A stretch of DNA of 64,000 nucleotides from Rhodalgimonas zhirmunskyi (GTDB taxonomy: Bacteria; Pseudomonadota; Alphaproteobacteria; Rhodobacterales; Rhodobacteraceae), in assembly GCA_030848925.1 (NCBI GenBank), contig JANFFA010000002.1:496001-560000 (forward strand), given 5' to 3'. This document shows positions 44,330 through 53,375 of this stretch, one piece after another. Below the pieces are notes generated by a model. That model worked only from the letters and a program-made list of their open reading frames with translations, ran no database searches and was not told where the DNA came from. The position numbers and the translations under genes were made by a program. The number at the start of each line of letters is the position of its first letter. The first letter of the stretch is position 1.

Positions 44330-45127
44330 TTAACCTTTGTCGTTCGCCGCCTTGTAAATCCGCTGCAACTTGGCCATACCGCCAACCCACTTGTCGTAGT
44401 TATCGACCTTGTTCTGCATGTATTGCGCCACTTCCGGATGCGGCAACACAAGGAAGCGTTCGTCGCGGATCGCCTGCAACGTCGCCTTGGCCACCTCTTC
44501 CGCCGACAGGATACCATCTGCCTTGGCCGGATTGTCCTCGGACCCCCGCAACATCGGCGTATCCACCCCCTGCGGGCAAAGAACGGTGACGCGGATACCA
44601 TCATCCTTGTGGCCGAAAGCCAGTGCCTCGGCAAAGCCGACAGCGGCATGTTTGGTTACACCGTAAACCGCTGATCCGACTTGATTAAGCAGACCCGCCG
44701 CGCTGGCCGTATGCATGAAATAGCCGCCCCCGCGCGTCTTCATCCGGGGCACAAGGAACCGCGCGGCATGGACATGCGACATCACATTCACGGCCCAGGC
44801 CTTGTTCCACGCGTCAGTGCTGGCAAAGGCGATATTGGAAAAGTCGGGATCGAGCGGGCCAAGGATACCGGCGTTCGAACACATCAGGTCGATCGGCCCG
44901 ATATCGGTTTCGATCTTTTCAAGCATGCCGTCCATCTGGCTCTGATCGCCGACGTCACAGGCAAAGGCCGTTCCGCCCACCATCTCTGCCGTCTCGGCGG
45001 CCTTTTCGGCGTTGAGGTCCACGGCCACGACATGCCCGGCCCCCGCTTTGTGCAACGCCAAGCAAAGCGCCCGACCAATACCCTGAGCTGCGCCGGTGAC
45101 GACGCAGATTTTTCCTGCAAAATCCAT
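44330..45127 (-). CDS. Short-chain dehydrogenase/reductase (SDR)
   Basis: A 265-residue classical SDR: TGAAQGIGRAL (cofactor loop), VDLNAE with Asp after the second strand (favouring NAD), NAGILG, Ser in HTASAAG and YGVTKHA for the Tyr-Lys pair. It starts 15 bases after potC with a GAGGGGA ribosome site and so closes the minus-strand polyamine operon. It might act on aldehydes or hydroxy acids from polyamine breakdown, but this is only positional inference. Confidence 0.88.
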   Translation of the reverse strand: MDFAGKICVVTGAAQGIGRALCLALHKAGAGHVVAVDLNAEKAAETAEMVGGTAFACDVGDQSQMDGMLEKIETDIGPIDLMCSNAGILGPLDPDFSNIAFASTDAWNKAWAVNVMSHVHAARFLVPRMKTRGGGYFMHTASAAGLLNQVGSAVYGVTKHAAVGFAEALAFGHKDDGIRVTVLCPQGVDTPMLRGSEDNPAKADGILSAEEVAKATLQAIRDERFLVLPHPEVAQYMQNKVDNYDKWVGGMAKLQRIYKAANDKG

Positions 45128-45142
45128 GGGTTCCCCTCCCTG

Positions 45143-46063
45143 TTAGCGGGGGGTAACCCCCCTCAGACGTTCGGACCGGCGGCGCAGAAGTTCGACCGTG
45201 GCCAGAAGCAAGACCGAGATCACGACAAGGATCGTAGCCACCGACAGGATCGCCGGGCTGATCTGTTCGCGGATCCCGTTCCACATTTGCCGGGGGATGG
45301 TCTGTTCGTCCAGACCGCCGACGAACAGAACGACGACAACCTCGTCAAATGACGTAACGAAAGCGAACAGCGCGCCGGAAATCACCCCCGGAAGGATCAG
45401 CGGCATCTGGATCTTGAAGAACGTCCGCGTCGGGCCGGCCCCAAGGCTCGCCGCTGCCCGGCTGAGCGAATGATCAAAGCCCACAAGCGTGGCCGTCACG
45501 GTGATGATCACGAAAGGAATGCCCAGCGTCGCATGCGCGAGCACCACGCCAAGATAGGGGATGCCCCAATCCTGGATCGAAATCTTGGAGTAGAAGAAGA
45601 AAAGACCCGTCGCCACGATGATGATCGGCACGATCATCGGCGAGATCAGCGTCGCCATAATCACCCGGCGGAACGGCATTTCGGGGCGCGACAGGCCAAG
45701 TGCGGCGATGGTGCCAAGCGTGGTGGCGATGACGGTCGAGAAGAAGCCGATGATGATCGAGTTCTTGGCCGCGTTGATCCACTTGGCGTTTTCCCACGCA
45801 TCGGCCCACCAGCTGGCGTCGCGGGGCGCGTCCGGCGCGATCATCCCGAAGGTCAGCAGCAGATCATACCAGCGCATCGAATAGCCCGTGGGATCGAGGC
45901 TCAGCATCTTCTTGGTGAAGGTGAAATAGGGCTCGATGTTGAAGCTGAGCGGGATGACGATCAGGATCGGCGCGATCAGGAAAAGGAAGATCAGCGAACA
46001 GATCGTGAGATAGGTGTAATGCCAGATCTTCTCGCCGGTGGTTGCGTAAGAGGGAAGTGCCAT
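45143..46063 (-). CDS. ABC transporter permease, PotC type
   Basis: A 306-residue inner-membrane permease with six helices. The EAA loop that contacts the ATPase reads EAA-like in SRAAASLGAGPTRTFFKIQM, and IGFFSTVIATTLGTIAALGL and PLILPGVISGALFAFVTSFD are typical of the PotC/PotI branch. It is six bases downstream of its partner permease. Likely imports polyamines or related cationic or amino compounds together with the genes upstream. Confidence 0.87.
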   Translation of the reverse strand: MALPSYATTGEKIWHYTYLTICSLIFLFLIAPILIVIPLSFNIEPYFTFTKKMLSLDPTGYSMRWYDLLLTFGMIAPDAPRDASWWADAWENAKWINAAKNSIIIGFFSTVIATTLGTIAALGLSRPEMPFRRVIMATLISPMIVPIIIVATGLFFFYSKISIQDWGIPYLGVVLAHATLGIPFVIITVTATLVGFDHSLSRAAASLGAGPTRTFFKIQMPLILPGVISGALFAFVTSFDEVVVVLFVGGLDEQTIPRQMWNGIREQISPAILSVATILVVISVLLLATVELLRRRSERLRGVTPR

Positions 46064-46069
46064 GTCGCG

Positions 46070-47359
46070 TTACCCCAGCTTCAGATTGTCGATGCCTACC
46101 AGCCGGTCATAGAGCCAGTAGAGGATAAGGATGCCACCCAGAAGCAGCGCCGCCAGAGCCGCTGCAAGCGACCAGTTCAGCGATTTCTGCATGTGGAAGG
46201 CGATGAGGTTCGAGATCAGCTGACCATCGGCACCACCGACAAGGGCGGGTGTGATGTAGTAGCCAACCGAAAGAATAAAGACGAGAAGCGCCCCAGCGCC
46301 AATTCCCGGGATCGTCTGTGGGAAGTAAACCCGGCGGAAAGCAGTGAAGCTTGTCGCGCCAAGGCTGCGCGCGGCGCGCACATAGGACGGATTGATCGGC
46401 CGCATCACGGAATAGAGCGGTAGGACCATGAACGGCAGCAGGATGTGCGTCATCGCGATCACCGTGCCGGCCTGATTGTACATCATCTGAAGCCGGTTCT
46501 CATCGCCCAGAAGGCCGCTCGCGACCAGCGCGTCGTTGACCACGCCCTGACTTTGCAACAGCACCATCCAGCTGGTCGTTCGTACCAGAAGCGATGTCCA
46601 GAACGGCAACAGAACAAGGATCATCAGAAGGTTGGAATACCTCAGCGGAAGCGTCGCCAGAAGATGCGCGATGGGATAGCCGAGGATGAAAGTCAGGAAG
46701 GTGATCAGCAGCGACAAAACCAGCGTGCGGATAAAGAGTTTTACGTAAACCTGACGCTCGGGATCGACCATGACGATCTCGCCATCGGCGTTCTTGGCGC
46801 GGTCCAGCGCGGCGAGGTAGAAGTTGATCGTATAACCCGAGGACGCGTCGCGCATGACTTGCCAAAGCTCGGGGTCGGACCACTCGTCATCGAGATCAAG
46901 TATGGCTTCTTTATAGGGCGGCTCCAGCTTCTTGGCATTGCGCGCGCCTTTGGTGAACATCGAGCGCGACCCCGAGCGTTCATAGTTGATCCGGGTACCG
47001 GCACTACCTGCGGCGCGCAGTTCCTGCAAATGCAGCAGGTCGGCGGCAAGCGCGGCATAGGCGGCTTCGTCCGGTTCTGAGCCTTGCGGATTCTCGTCAA
47101 ACCATTGCTTGAGGTTCACCATGATCGGCGTGCGTTTGCCAGAGACGACATCCTCACGCACGGTGAAGCCTTCGTTGTAAAACGACTGATGCAGCATCTG
47201 ACCAATTGGCGCGATGAAAGTGATCAGGATAAAGGCCAAAAGCGGCAAGACCAGAAGGAATGCCTTGCGCCGTGCCCGGGACTCTGCCCGTGCGAGTGAC
47301 GCCTTGAGCGGTATTCCGTCGGCTGTCTTGAGCGGTTGATTGGCTGCTGCGTCGCTCAT
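46070..47359 (-). CDS. ABC transporter permease, PotB type (long form)
   Basis: A 429-residue permease, about 130 residues longer than E. coli PotB because of a large insertion after the first helix (SGKRTPIMVNLKQWFDENPQ through ERQVYVKLF), expected on the periplasmic side. The core has YPIAHLLATLPLRYSNLLMI, LVLLPFWTSLLVRTTSWMVL and the EAA loop RAARSLGATSFTAFRRVYFP. Precedes potC by six bases. The insert may contact the binding protein. Confidence 0.87.
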   Translation of the reverse strand: MSDAAANQPLKTADGIPLKASLARAESRARRKAFLLVLPLLAFILITFIAPIGQMLHQSFYNEGFTVREDVVSGKRTPIMVNLKQWFDENPQGSEPDEAAYAALAADLLHLQELRAAGSAGTRINYERSGSRSMFTKGARNAKKLEPPYKEAILDLDDEWSDPELWQVMRDASSGYTINFYLAALDRAKNADGEIVMVDPERQVYVKLFIRTLVLSLLITFLTFILGYPIAHLLATLPLRYSNLLMILVLLPFWTSLLVRTTSWMVLLQSQGVVNDALVASGLLGDENRLQMMYNQAGTVIAMTHILLPFMVLPLYSVMRPINPSYVRAARSLGATSFTAFRRVYFPQTIPGIGAGALLVFILSVGYYITPALVGGADGQLISNLIAFHMQKSLNWSLAAALAALLLGGILILYWLYDRLVGIDNLKLG

Positions 47360-47382
47360 GGTTTGATCCCTGTCCTCTTGAT

Positions 47383-47406
47383 GGGCGGGCCTTGCGCGGC
47401 CCGCCC
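47383..47406 (-). terminator. Intercistronic stem-loop between binding-protein and permease genes
   Basis: GGGCGGGCC (47383-47391) and GGCCCGCCC (47398-47406) with a six-base loop, 24 bases after the binding-protein stop in the direction of transcription. No T run follows on the minus strand, so partial termination or 3' protection of the upstream mRNA is more likely than full stop. Confidence 0.6.
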
Positions 47407-47429
47407 GTTTTCATGTCACCTTTAGGTGC

Positions 47430-48509
47430 TTAGTTGGCCAGCCACGCGTTGAAGCGCTCGTTCAGTTCGGCGTCTTCATCGACCCAGAACTCGAAGTTGT
47501 TGACCAGAGCGTTCTTCAGGTTCGCCTCGGCGGTCGGCATATGCGGTTTCATGTCGGTCTTGCCGTCCATGAACTTACCGACCATATCACCCGACGATTT
47601 GCGCGCCGGACCATAGGAAATCCACGATGCCTGATCGGCAAGGCGCTTGGTGTCGGTCGAGAACGCGATGAACTTCAGGGCGTTTTCCTTGTTCGGGGCG
47701 CCCTTGGGCACAACGAACAGGTCGAAGTCGAGGATTTGACCATCCCAAACCACTTCGAGCGGCTGGTTTTCAGCAACCGCGGCGTTGAAGATCCGGCCGT
47801 TGTAGGCGGTCGACATCACCACTTCGCCATCAGCCAGAAGCTGCGGCGGCTGTGCACCGGCTTCCCACCAGACGATATCGTCCTTGATGGTGTCGAGCTT
47901 GGCGAATGCACGGTCGACACCTTCGTCGGTTCCGAGCAATTCATAGACTTCACCCGCGGGAACGCCGTCGGCCATCAGGGCCATTTCGAGGTTCGCTTTG
48001 GCGGATTTGCGCATGCCGCGCTTGCCGGGGAACTTCGCAGTATCGTAGAAATCCGCGATGGTGGTCGGCGTGCCTTCGACGTTGGTCGTGTTGTAGGCAT
48101 AAACGGTCGACCAGACGATGTTCGCCACGGCACAGTCCTGAAGCGCGCCTTCGATGAAGTCATCGGCGGCAGAGGTGCCATCGGGCGCGGCAGGAAGCAT
48201 CGCTACGTCGATCGGCTCAAGCAGGCCTTCGTCGCACAGGCGCACAGCGTCCGAGAATTCAACGTCAGCCACGTCGATCGACACGTTGCCGGCCTCGACC
48301 TGCGCCTTGATCGGCGTGGCGGGGTTGTCAGCATCGACCGAGTTAACCTTGATGCCGGTCTCGGCGGTGAAAGGCTTCTGGTAGGCTTCGACCTGCGACT
48401 TGGTGTAGGCGCCGCCCCATGACATCACGGTGACTTCGCCTTCTGCTTGGGCAGCGGCGACGCCACCCATGGTGAAGACGGTCGCCAGAAGAGCAGTTCT
48501 GAGCTTCAT
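47430..48509 (-). CDS. ABC transporter periplasmic binding protein, PotD type
   Basis: A 359-residue exported protein: signal peptide MKLRTALLATVFTMGGVAAA cleaved after AQA, then EVTVMSWGGAYTKSQVEAYQ and KPFTAETGIKVNSVDAD of the solute-binding family 1 fold. GMRKSAKANLEMALMADGVP and WWEAGAQPPQLLADGEV line the ligand cleft in related proteins. The acidic cleft residues of true PotD cannot be placed with certainty, so the ligand could be a polyamine or another compound. It lies between potA and potB genes. Confidence 0.87.
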   Translation of the reverse strand: MKLRTALLATVFTMGGVAAAQAEGEVTVMSWGGAYTKSQVEAYQKPFTAETGIKVNSVDADNPATPIKAQVEAGNVSIDVADVEFSDAVRLCDEGLLEPIDVAMLPAAPDGTSAADDFIEGALQDCAVANIVWSTVYAYNTTNVEGTPTTIADFYDTAKFPGKRGMRKSAKANLEMALMADGVPAGEVYELLGTDEGVDRAFAKLDTIKDDIVWWEAGAQPPQLLADGEVVMSTAYNGRIFNAAVAENQPLEVVWDGQILDFDLFVVPKGAPNKENALKFIAFSTDTKRLADQASWISYGPARKSSGDMVGKFMDGKTDMKPHMPTAEANLKNALVNNFEFWVDEDAELNERFNAWLAN

Positions 48510-48544
48510 GAGTATCTCCCTTAGTTACCCGTTGGTTGGTTTAG

Positions 48545-48614
48545 GGCCGCCGCCACGGGCTTGGCGGTGGGCCCATGCGTTTTTCCCGATGCGCGCAAGC
48601 GGGCCTCGGGAAAT
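48545..48614 (-). other. Two tandem stem-loops between ATPase and binding-protein genes
   Basis: Stem 1: TTTCCCGA (48583-48590) with TCGGGAAA (48607-48614). Stem 2: GGGCC (48545-48549) plus CCGCCA (48551-48556) pairing with TGGCGG (48563-48568) plus GGCCC (48571-48575). Both fill the 113-base gap between the potA-type stop and the potD-type start. They may set relative mRNA levels. Confidence 0.5.
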
Positions 48615-48622
48615 TCGGTCAA

Positions 48623-49723
48623 TCAGGCGTCAAGCGCCCGGCAATCCTGTGGAAGCCAGCCGATCTCGATCTGTTCGCCGGGCTTCAGGCGTACTTGATC
48701 GGGGGCGTTACGAGTTTTGACAACGAACTCGTCATTGCCAGCCACCTTGAGCCGGGTGCGGAAAATATCGCCCATGTAGATGAACTCCATCACCTCGGCC
48801 TTGAGCGTATGCGCCCCAGCCTGAAGGCGTTCCTTGTTGAATTCGACGCGCTCGGGCCGGATCGAAACGCGCGTGCGCTCGCCGGGCTTGCTGACGTTCA
48901 CGGGCAGGCAGTCGATCAACTCGCCATCGTCAAGCTGAACAAGTGCGATCCCGTCGCGGATCTCTTTCACAGTGCCTTCAAGCGTGTTGTTCTCGCCGAT
49001 AAACTGCGCGACGAAGCTGTTCTGCGGCTCTTCATAGAGCGTATCGGGCGCATCAAGCTGTTGGATTCGGCCATCGTCGAACACGGCAACGCGATCCGAC
49101 ATGGTCAGTGCTTCGGTCTGGTCATGGGTCACGTAAACCGTGGTGATGCCCAAGCGATGCGCCAGATCGGTGATCTCGAACTGCATCTTTTCACGCAACT
49201 GCTTGTCGAGCGCGCCAAGCGGTTCGTCCATCAGCACCAGTTCGGGTTCAAAGACCAGCGCGCGAGCCAGTGCGATCCGCTGCTGCTGACCGCCGGAAAG
49301 CTGTGCCGGACGGCGTTTTCCGAACGCGCCCATCTCGACCATGTCGAGCGCGCGTTTCACTTTCGCCTCGCGATCCGATTTGCCGATGTTGCGCACTTCC
49401 AGCGGGAACGAGAGGTTTTCCTCGATCGTCATGTGCGGGAACAGCGCGTAGTTCTGGAACACCATGCCGATGCCGCGCTTGTGCGGCGGGATGTTGTTGA
49501 TCGGACGGCCATTGAGGCGGATATCGCCATGGGTCGCCGTTTCGAACCCCGCAAGCATCATAAGGCAAGTCGTCTTGCCCGAGCCGGACGGGCCCAACAT
49601 GGTCAGGAACTCGCCTTTCGGCATGGTCAGGTTGAGGTCTTTGACGACGAGAGTTTCGCCATCATAGCTTTTCTGGACGCGTTCGAATTCGACGAACGCG
49701 TCTTCGTTCTGCGATGCAGCCAA
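48623..49723 (-). CDS. potA: ABC transporter ATP-binding protein, PotA type
   Basis: A 366-residue ATPase: Walker A GPSGSGKTT, Q-loop YALFPHM, signature AQLSGGQQQRIALARAL, Walker B LVLMDEPLGALD, switch His in YVTHDQTEA, then a C-terminal TOBE region (RVSIRPERVEFNKERL). The start must be TTG at 49723, 11 bases after AGGGAG, because no ATG or GTG occurs in frame before the Walker region apart from an internal Met in LTMPKGEF. First transport gene of the minus-strand unit, about 185 bases after the aminotransferase. Confidence 0.9.
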   Translation of the reverse strand: MAASQNEDAFVEFERVQKSYDGETLVVKDLNLTMPKGEFLTMLGPSGSGKTTCLMMLAGFETATHGDIRLNGRPINNIPPHKRGIGMVFQNYALFPHMTIEENLSFPLEVRNIGKSDREAKVKRALDMVEMGAFGKRRPAQLSGGQQQRIALARALVFEPELVLMDEPLGALDKQLREKMQFEITDLAHRLGITTVYVTHDQTEALTMSDRVAVFDDGRIQQLDAPDTLYEEPQNSFVAQFIGENNTLEGTVKEIRDGIALVQLDDGELIDCLPVNVSKPGERTRVSIRPERVEFNKERLQAGAHTLKAEVMEFIYMGDIFRTRLKVAGNDEFVVKTRNAPDQVRLKPGEQIEIGWLPQDCRALDA

Positions 49724-49908
49724 GAGTGGCTCCCTGTGATCTATGTGCTCCGGGTTGGCCCCGGTTTCATCGACTCACATGTAAAACCGCTGTGACGTTG
49801 CGTTGCAACCAATTTGCGGGATTTTGAGGCAGTAATCTCGGTTTGTTCAATTTTCAGGCGGTTTCGCAGGGCGGGCGGGATCAAATCTCGCCTGCCCTGC
49901 GCATCAAT
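49724..49908. other. Gap between aminotransferase and potA-type gene
   Basis: About 185 bases, no gene. It could hold an internal promoter for the transport genes; no clear hairpin with T run is seen in the reading direction. Confidence 0.35.
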
Positions 49909-51306
49909 TCAACTGGCGGCTTTCAGAAGGCCTTCGTCCTTGATCCGCGCGTAGCATTCATCAAGCGACTGGTGGGCGCGGTCGATCAACGTGTCGATCT
50001 CGGATTTCGAGATCACCAGCGGCGGCGAAATGATCATCCGGTCACCGACATGGCGCATTACCAGCTTGTTGGCAAAGCACCGTTCGCGGCAAATGTAGCC
50101 CACCGTGCCGGGATCCGAGGCGAACTTGGCGCGGGCGGCCTTGTCAGGTGTCAGCGCGATAGAGCCCATGAAGCCCACGATCTTGGCTTCGCCAACCAGC
50201 GGATGGTCGGTCAGCGCTTCCCACTTCTCTTTCAGGTAGGGCGCGGTCTCGGCGGCGCCTTTCTCGACGATCTTTTCCTCATCGAGGATGCGCAGGTTTT
50301 CAAGCGCAACCGCGGCGGCGACGGGATGGCCCGAGTAGGTATAGCCGTGGTTGAACTCGCACGCATTGATCACCTCGGCCACTTCGTCACAGACGATGGA
50401 ACCGCCGATCGGCGCATAGCCCGAGGACAGCCCCTTGGCGATGGTCATGATGTGCGGGCGGATGTTCAATGTCTGACTGCCGAACCAGTTGCCGGTGCGC
50501 CCGAAGCCACAGATCACCTCGTCCGCAATCAAAAGGATTTCATACTTGTCGCAGATGCGCTGGATTTCCGGCCAATAGGTTTCAGGCGGGACGATCACGC
50601 CGCCCGCGCCCTGGATCGGCTCGGCAATGAAGGCGGCGACGCGATCTTCGCCCAACTCATTGATCGCTTCTTCTAACTCGCGTGCACGGGCAAGGCCGAA
50701 TTCTTCGGGGCTCATGTCGCCGCCTTCGGCCCACCAGTTGGGCTGGTTGATGTGGTGGATATCGGGAATCGGCAGGCCGCCCTGTGCGTGCATCGGGGTC
50801 ATGCCGCCAAGGCTACCGCTGCCCACGGACGAACCGTGATAAGCATTTTTGCGGCTGATGATGATGCTTTTCGTGGGTTTGCCTTTTTCGGCCCAATAGG
50901 TGCGCACCATGCGGATATTGGTGTCGTTCGCCTCGGAACCGGAACCGGCATAGAAAACGTGGTTCAGGTCACCCGGCGCCAGTTCGGCCAGCCGCTGCGA
51001 AAGCGCGATGACCGGCACGTGAGTCGTCTGAAAGAAGGTGTTGTAATAAGGCAATTCGCGCATCTGCCGCGCGGCCACGTCGGCCAGTTCGTCACGGCCA
51101 TAGCCGATGTTTACGCACCACAACCCCGCCATAGCATCGAGAAGTTCAACGCCTTCGCTGTCGGTCAGGGTCACGCCCTTGGCACGGGTGATGACCCGCG
51201 CGCCCTTGGCGGACAGTTCGTCGCCGTTGGAAAACGGGTGCATGTGATGAGCGGCGTCGAGCGCCTGCAGCTCTTCCGTGGGCATGTGATTGGTGATGAT
51301 GGCCAT
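49909..51306 (-). CDS. Class III aminotransferase, putrescine/omega-amine type
   Basis: A 465-residue PLP enzyme. The PLP-contacting block is LIADEVICGFGRTGNWFGSQ and the Schiff-base Lys lies in TIAKGLSSGYAPIGGSI; YYNTFFQTTHVPVIALSQRL and NGHVFYAGSGSEANDTNIR-like N-part (here LNHVFYAGSGSEANDT) are typical of the SpuC/pyruvate-dependent amine transaminases. It converts a terminal amine to an aldehyde using pyruvate. With polyamine transporters on both sides, putrescine is the likely substrate. It follows the GntR gene by 71 bases. Confidence 0.9.
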   Translation of the reverse strand: MAIITNHMPTEELQALDAAHHMHPFSNGDELSAKGARVITRAKGVTLTDSEGVELLDAMAGLWCVNIGYGRDELADVAARQMRELPYYNTFFQTTHVPVIALSQRLAELAPGDLNHVFYAGSGSEANDTNIRMVRTYWAEKGKPTKSIIISRKNAYHGSSVGSGSLGGMTPMHAQGGLPIPDIHHINQPNWWAEGGDMSPEEFGLARARELEEAINELGEDRVAAFIAEPIQGAGGVIVPPETYWPEIQRICDKYEILLIADEVICGFGRTGNWFGSQTLNIRPHIMTIAKGLSSGYAPIGGSIVCDEVAEVINACEFNHGYTYSGHPVAAAVALENLRILDEEKIVEKGAAETAPYLKEKWEALTDHPLVGEAKIVGFMGSIALTPDKAARAKFASDPGTVGYICRERCFANKLVMRHVGDRMIISPPLVISKSEIDTLIDRAHQSLDECYARIKDEGLLKAAS

Positions 51307-51350
51307 CTCGGGCGCCTCGCGAATTGTGGTGAAAGATCGCGCTCAGAATA

Positions 51351-51359
51351 TGATCAAAT
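51351..51359. promoter_or_regulatory. Shared motif TGATCAAAT, aminotransferase upstream region
   Basis: TGATCAAAT lies 45 bases upstream of the aminotransferase start. The same nine bases occur at 52176-52184 upstream of potF. Both flank the GntR regulator gene, so it is a candidate operator with a palindromic TGATCA core, though a nine-base match is weak evidence. Confidence 0.3.
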
Positions 51360-51377
51360 TAGCCCAAGTCAATCGAA

Positions 51378-52082
51378 TCAACTGCCCAATTCCTGAGCGG
51401 CGAGAACCCGGCGCACCTGCTCCATCCCTTGGATCACATCTTTCTGCATGGCATTGGCCGCGGCCTGTGGATCGCCCGCCCGCATCGCTTGTAGCGCGAT
51501 CTTGTGCTCGTCAGGCAGGTTTTGTGTGCCCAGCCGTCCACAAACGACCCGAAGCGAGGGGCCATAACGCAACCAGAGACTATCGGCCAGCGCCGACAGG
51601 ATCGGTGCGTTCGCCAGCGCATAGAGTGCAGTATGAAAACGATAATTCAGTTCGAGATAGGCCCGCAAATCGCCCTTGTAGATCGCTGTATCCAAAGCCT
51701 CGTCTATCACTTCGAGCTGATCGAGATCGGCATCGCTGATCCGTTCACAGGCGCGCAGGACAAGCTGCGGCTCCAACGCCTGCCGCACGAAAATCAACTC
51801 GTTCACGTTATCCACCGAAAGCATTGGCACGGTAACCCGCCGATTGCCCTGAAATTCAAGCGCGCCCTCGGCGGTGAGGCGGCGAATCGCTTCGCGTACC
51901 GGCGTCATTCCGGCGACCAACCGCTCTGTCAGGCCCTGAATGGTGACGGGTTGGCCGGGGGCAAGTTCGCCGAACAGGATCAACTCCCGCAATGCGCGGT
52001 AGACGGTCTCGTGAGCGGGCAGGCGGGGGGCGTCCGGGGTCTCGATCACCTGCAAGATCTTTTCACGTGCCACTTTTTTCAT
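51378..52082 (-). CDS. GntR-family regulator (FCD/FadR subfamily)
   Basis: A 234-residue regulator. The N-terminal winged helix reads AHETVYRALRELILFGELAP, GLTERLVAGMTPVREAIRRL and EGALEFQGNRRVTVP; the C-terminal helical FCD ligand domain shows RQALEPQLVLRACER, LNYRFHTALYALANAPIL and a late DEHKIALQAMRAGD, with His residues suitable for metal binding. Start MKKVAREK at 52082. Sits between the two polyamine units and is the obvious candidate to control both. Confidence 0.9.
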   Translation of the reverse strand: MKKVAREKILQVIETPDAPRLPAHETVYRALRELILFGELAPGQPVTIQGLTERLVAGMTPVREAIRRLTAEGALEFQGNRRVTVPMLSVDNVNELIFVRQALEPQLVLRACERISDADLDQLEVIDEALDTAIYKGDLRAYLELNYRFHTALYALANAPILSALADSLWLRYGPSLRVVCGRLGTQNLPDEHKIALQAMRAGDPQAAANAMQKDVIQGMEQVRRVLAAQELGS

Positions 52083-52226
52083 CGCACCGCACCTTCTGTA
52101 TTCCACAATCCGCCGTTTCCGACGATGTTAGCTTGTCGGGGCGGGAAAAGCTATGTTGCAACCGCGCCTGAAAGTTGATCAAATCCTGCGCCAAGGGGCG
52201 AGTGACCCCACCTAAGGGAGACTTGA
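52083..52226. promoter_or_regulatory. Divergent promoter region of gntR and potF
   Basis: Contains TGATCAAAT (52176-52184), a GGGG-CGAGTGA-CCCC hairpin (52195-52209) and the AGGGAG ribosome site before potF. The exact promoter boxes cannot be set. Confidence 0.4.
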
Positions 52227-53312
52227 ATGAACAAGAAACTGCTTTCCGCCGCAACCGTGGCCGCGCTGACGGCCGGAATGGCCATGGCCGAAGAGGTGCG
52301 CGTCTACAACTGGTCTGACTATATCGACGAGGACCTGCTGACCAAGTTCGAAGAAGAAACCGGGATCGAACTGATCTATGACGTGTTCGATTCGAACGAA
52401 GTTCTGGAAACCAAGATGCTGTCCGGTGGCTCGGGCTATGATGTCGTGGTTCCGTCGGGCACCTTCCTCCAGCGTCAGATCACAGCCGGCGCGTTCCAGA
52501 AGCTCGACAAATCGAAGCTGCCTAACATCAAGAACATGTGGGACGTGATCGACCAGCGCACGGCGAAATACGATCCCGACAACGCCTATTCGATCAACTA
52601 CATGTGGGGCACCACCGGCATCGGCGTGAACCTTGGCAAGGTCAAGGAAGCGCTGGGTGAAGATGCACCGATCGATAGCTGGTCGCTGGTCTTCGATCCG
52701 GCCAACATGGAAAAACTCGCCGGTTGTGGCGTGCAATTCCTCGATGCTCCGGCCGAAATGATCCCGGCGGCGCTGGCCTATCTGGGCGAAGATCCCGACA
52801 GCCAGGACCCCGAGGTTCTGGCCAAGGCTGGCCCGGCCTACGAAGCGGTGCGCCCCTATATCCAGAAGTTCCACAGCTCGGAATACATCAACGCACTGGC
52901 CAACGGCGATATCTGCGTCGCGGTCGGCTGGTCGGGCGATGTGCTTCAGGCGCGTGACCGTGCGGCCGAGGCCGAAAACGGTGTCGAGATCGCCTATAAC
53001 GCGCCCAAGGAAGGCGCGCAGATGTGGTTCGACCAAATGGCGATTCCGGTGGACGCGCCCAATCCCGACGCCGCGCACAAGTTCCTGAACTTCATCATGG
53101 ACCCCGAGAACATGGCGGCGGCATCGAACTATGTCTATTACGCCAATGGCAACAAGGCGAGCCAGCAGTTCCTCGAGGAAGACGTGATCGGCGATCCGGC
53201 GATTTATCCGACGGAAGCGGCGCTGAAGAACCTCTTCACCACCACGCCTTACGCGCCCAAGGTGCAGCGGGTCGTCACCCGCCTGTGGACCAAGATCAAA
53301 TCGGGCACCTAA
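52227..53312 (+). CDS. potF: Putrescine-type periplasmic binding protein PotF
   Basis: A 361-residue exported protein: signal peptide MNKKLLSAATVAALTAGMAM, mature start near AEEVRVYNWSDYIDEDLL. Known PotF ligand residues appear in order: Trp-Ser-Asp of YNWSDYI, the cleft block ICVAVGWSGDVLQA and MWFDQMAIPVDAPNPD. These fit binding of a diamine such as putrescine. First gene of potFGHI; a strong terminator-like hairpin follows, typical for keeping binding protein in excess. Confidence 0.92.
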   Translation: MNKKLLSAATVAALTAGMAMAEEVRVYNWSDYIDEDLLTKFEEETGIELIYDVFDSNEVLETKMLSGGSGYDVVVPSGTFLQRQITAGAFQKLDKSKLPNIKNMWDVIDQRTAKYDPDNAYSINYMWGTTGIGVNLGKVKEALGEDAPIDSWSLVFDPANMEKLAGCGVQFLDAPAEMIPAALAYLGEDPDSQDPEVLAKAGPAYEAVRPYIQKFHSSEYINALANGDICVAVGWSGDVLQARDRAAEAENGVEIAYNAPKEGAQMWFDQMAIPVDAPNPDAAHKFLNFIMDPENMAAASNYVYYANGNKASQQFLEEDVIGDPAIYPTEAALKNLFTTTPYAPKVQRVVTRLWTKIKSGT

Positions 53313-53324
53313 GCCCGCTACCGC

Positions 53325-53356
53325 GACCCGCGCCATTCCGGCGCGGGTCGTTTTAC
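53325..53356 (+). terminator. Intrinsic terminator/attenuator between potF and potG
   Basis: CGACCCGCGCC (53325-53335) and GGCGCGGGTCG (53341-53351), perfect 11-bp stem with a five-base loop, followed by TTTTA. It lies only 20 bases before potG, so it should act as a partial terminator that lowers potGHI relative to potF. Confidence 0.8.
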
Positions 53357-53375
53357 CTTACTGGCGGAGTGACGG

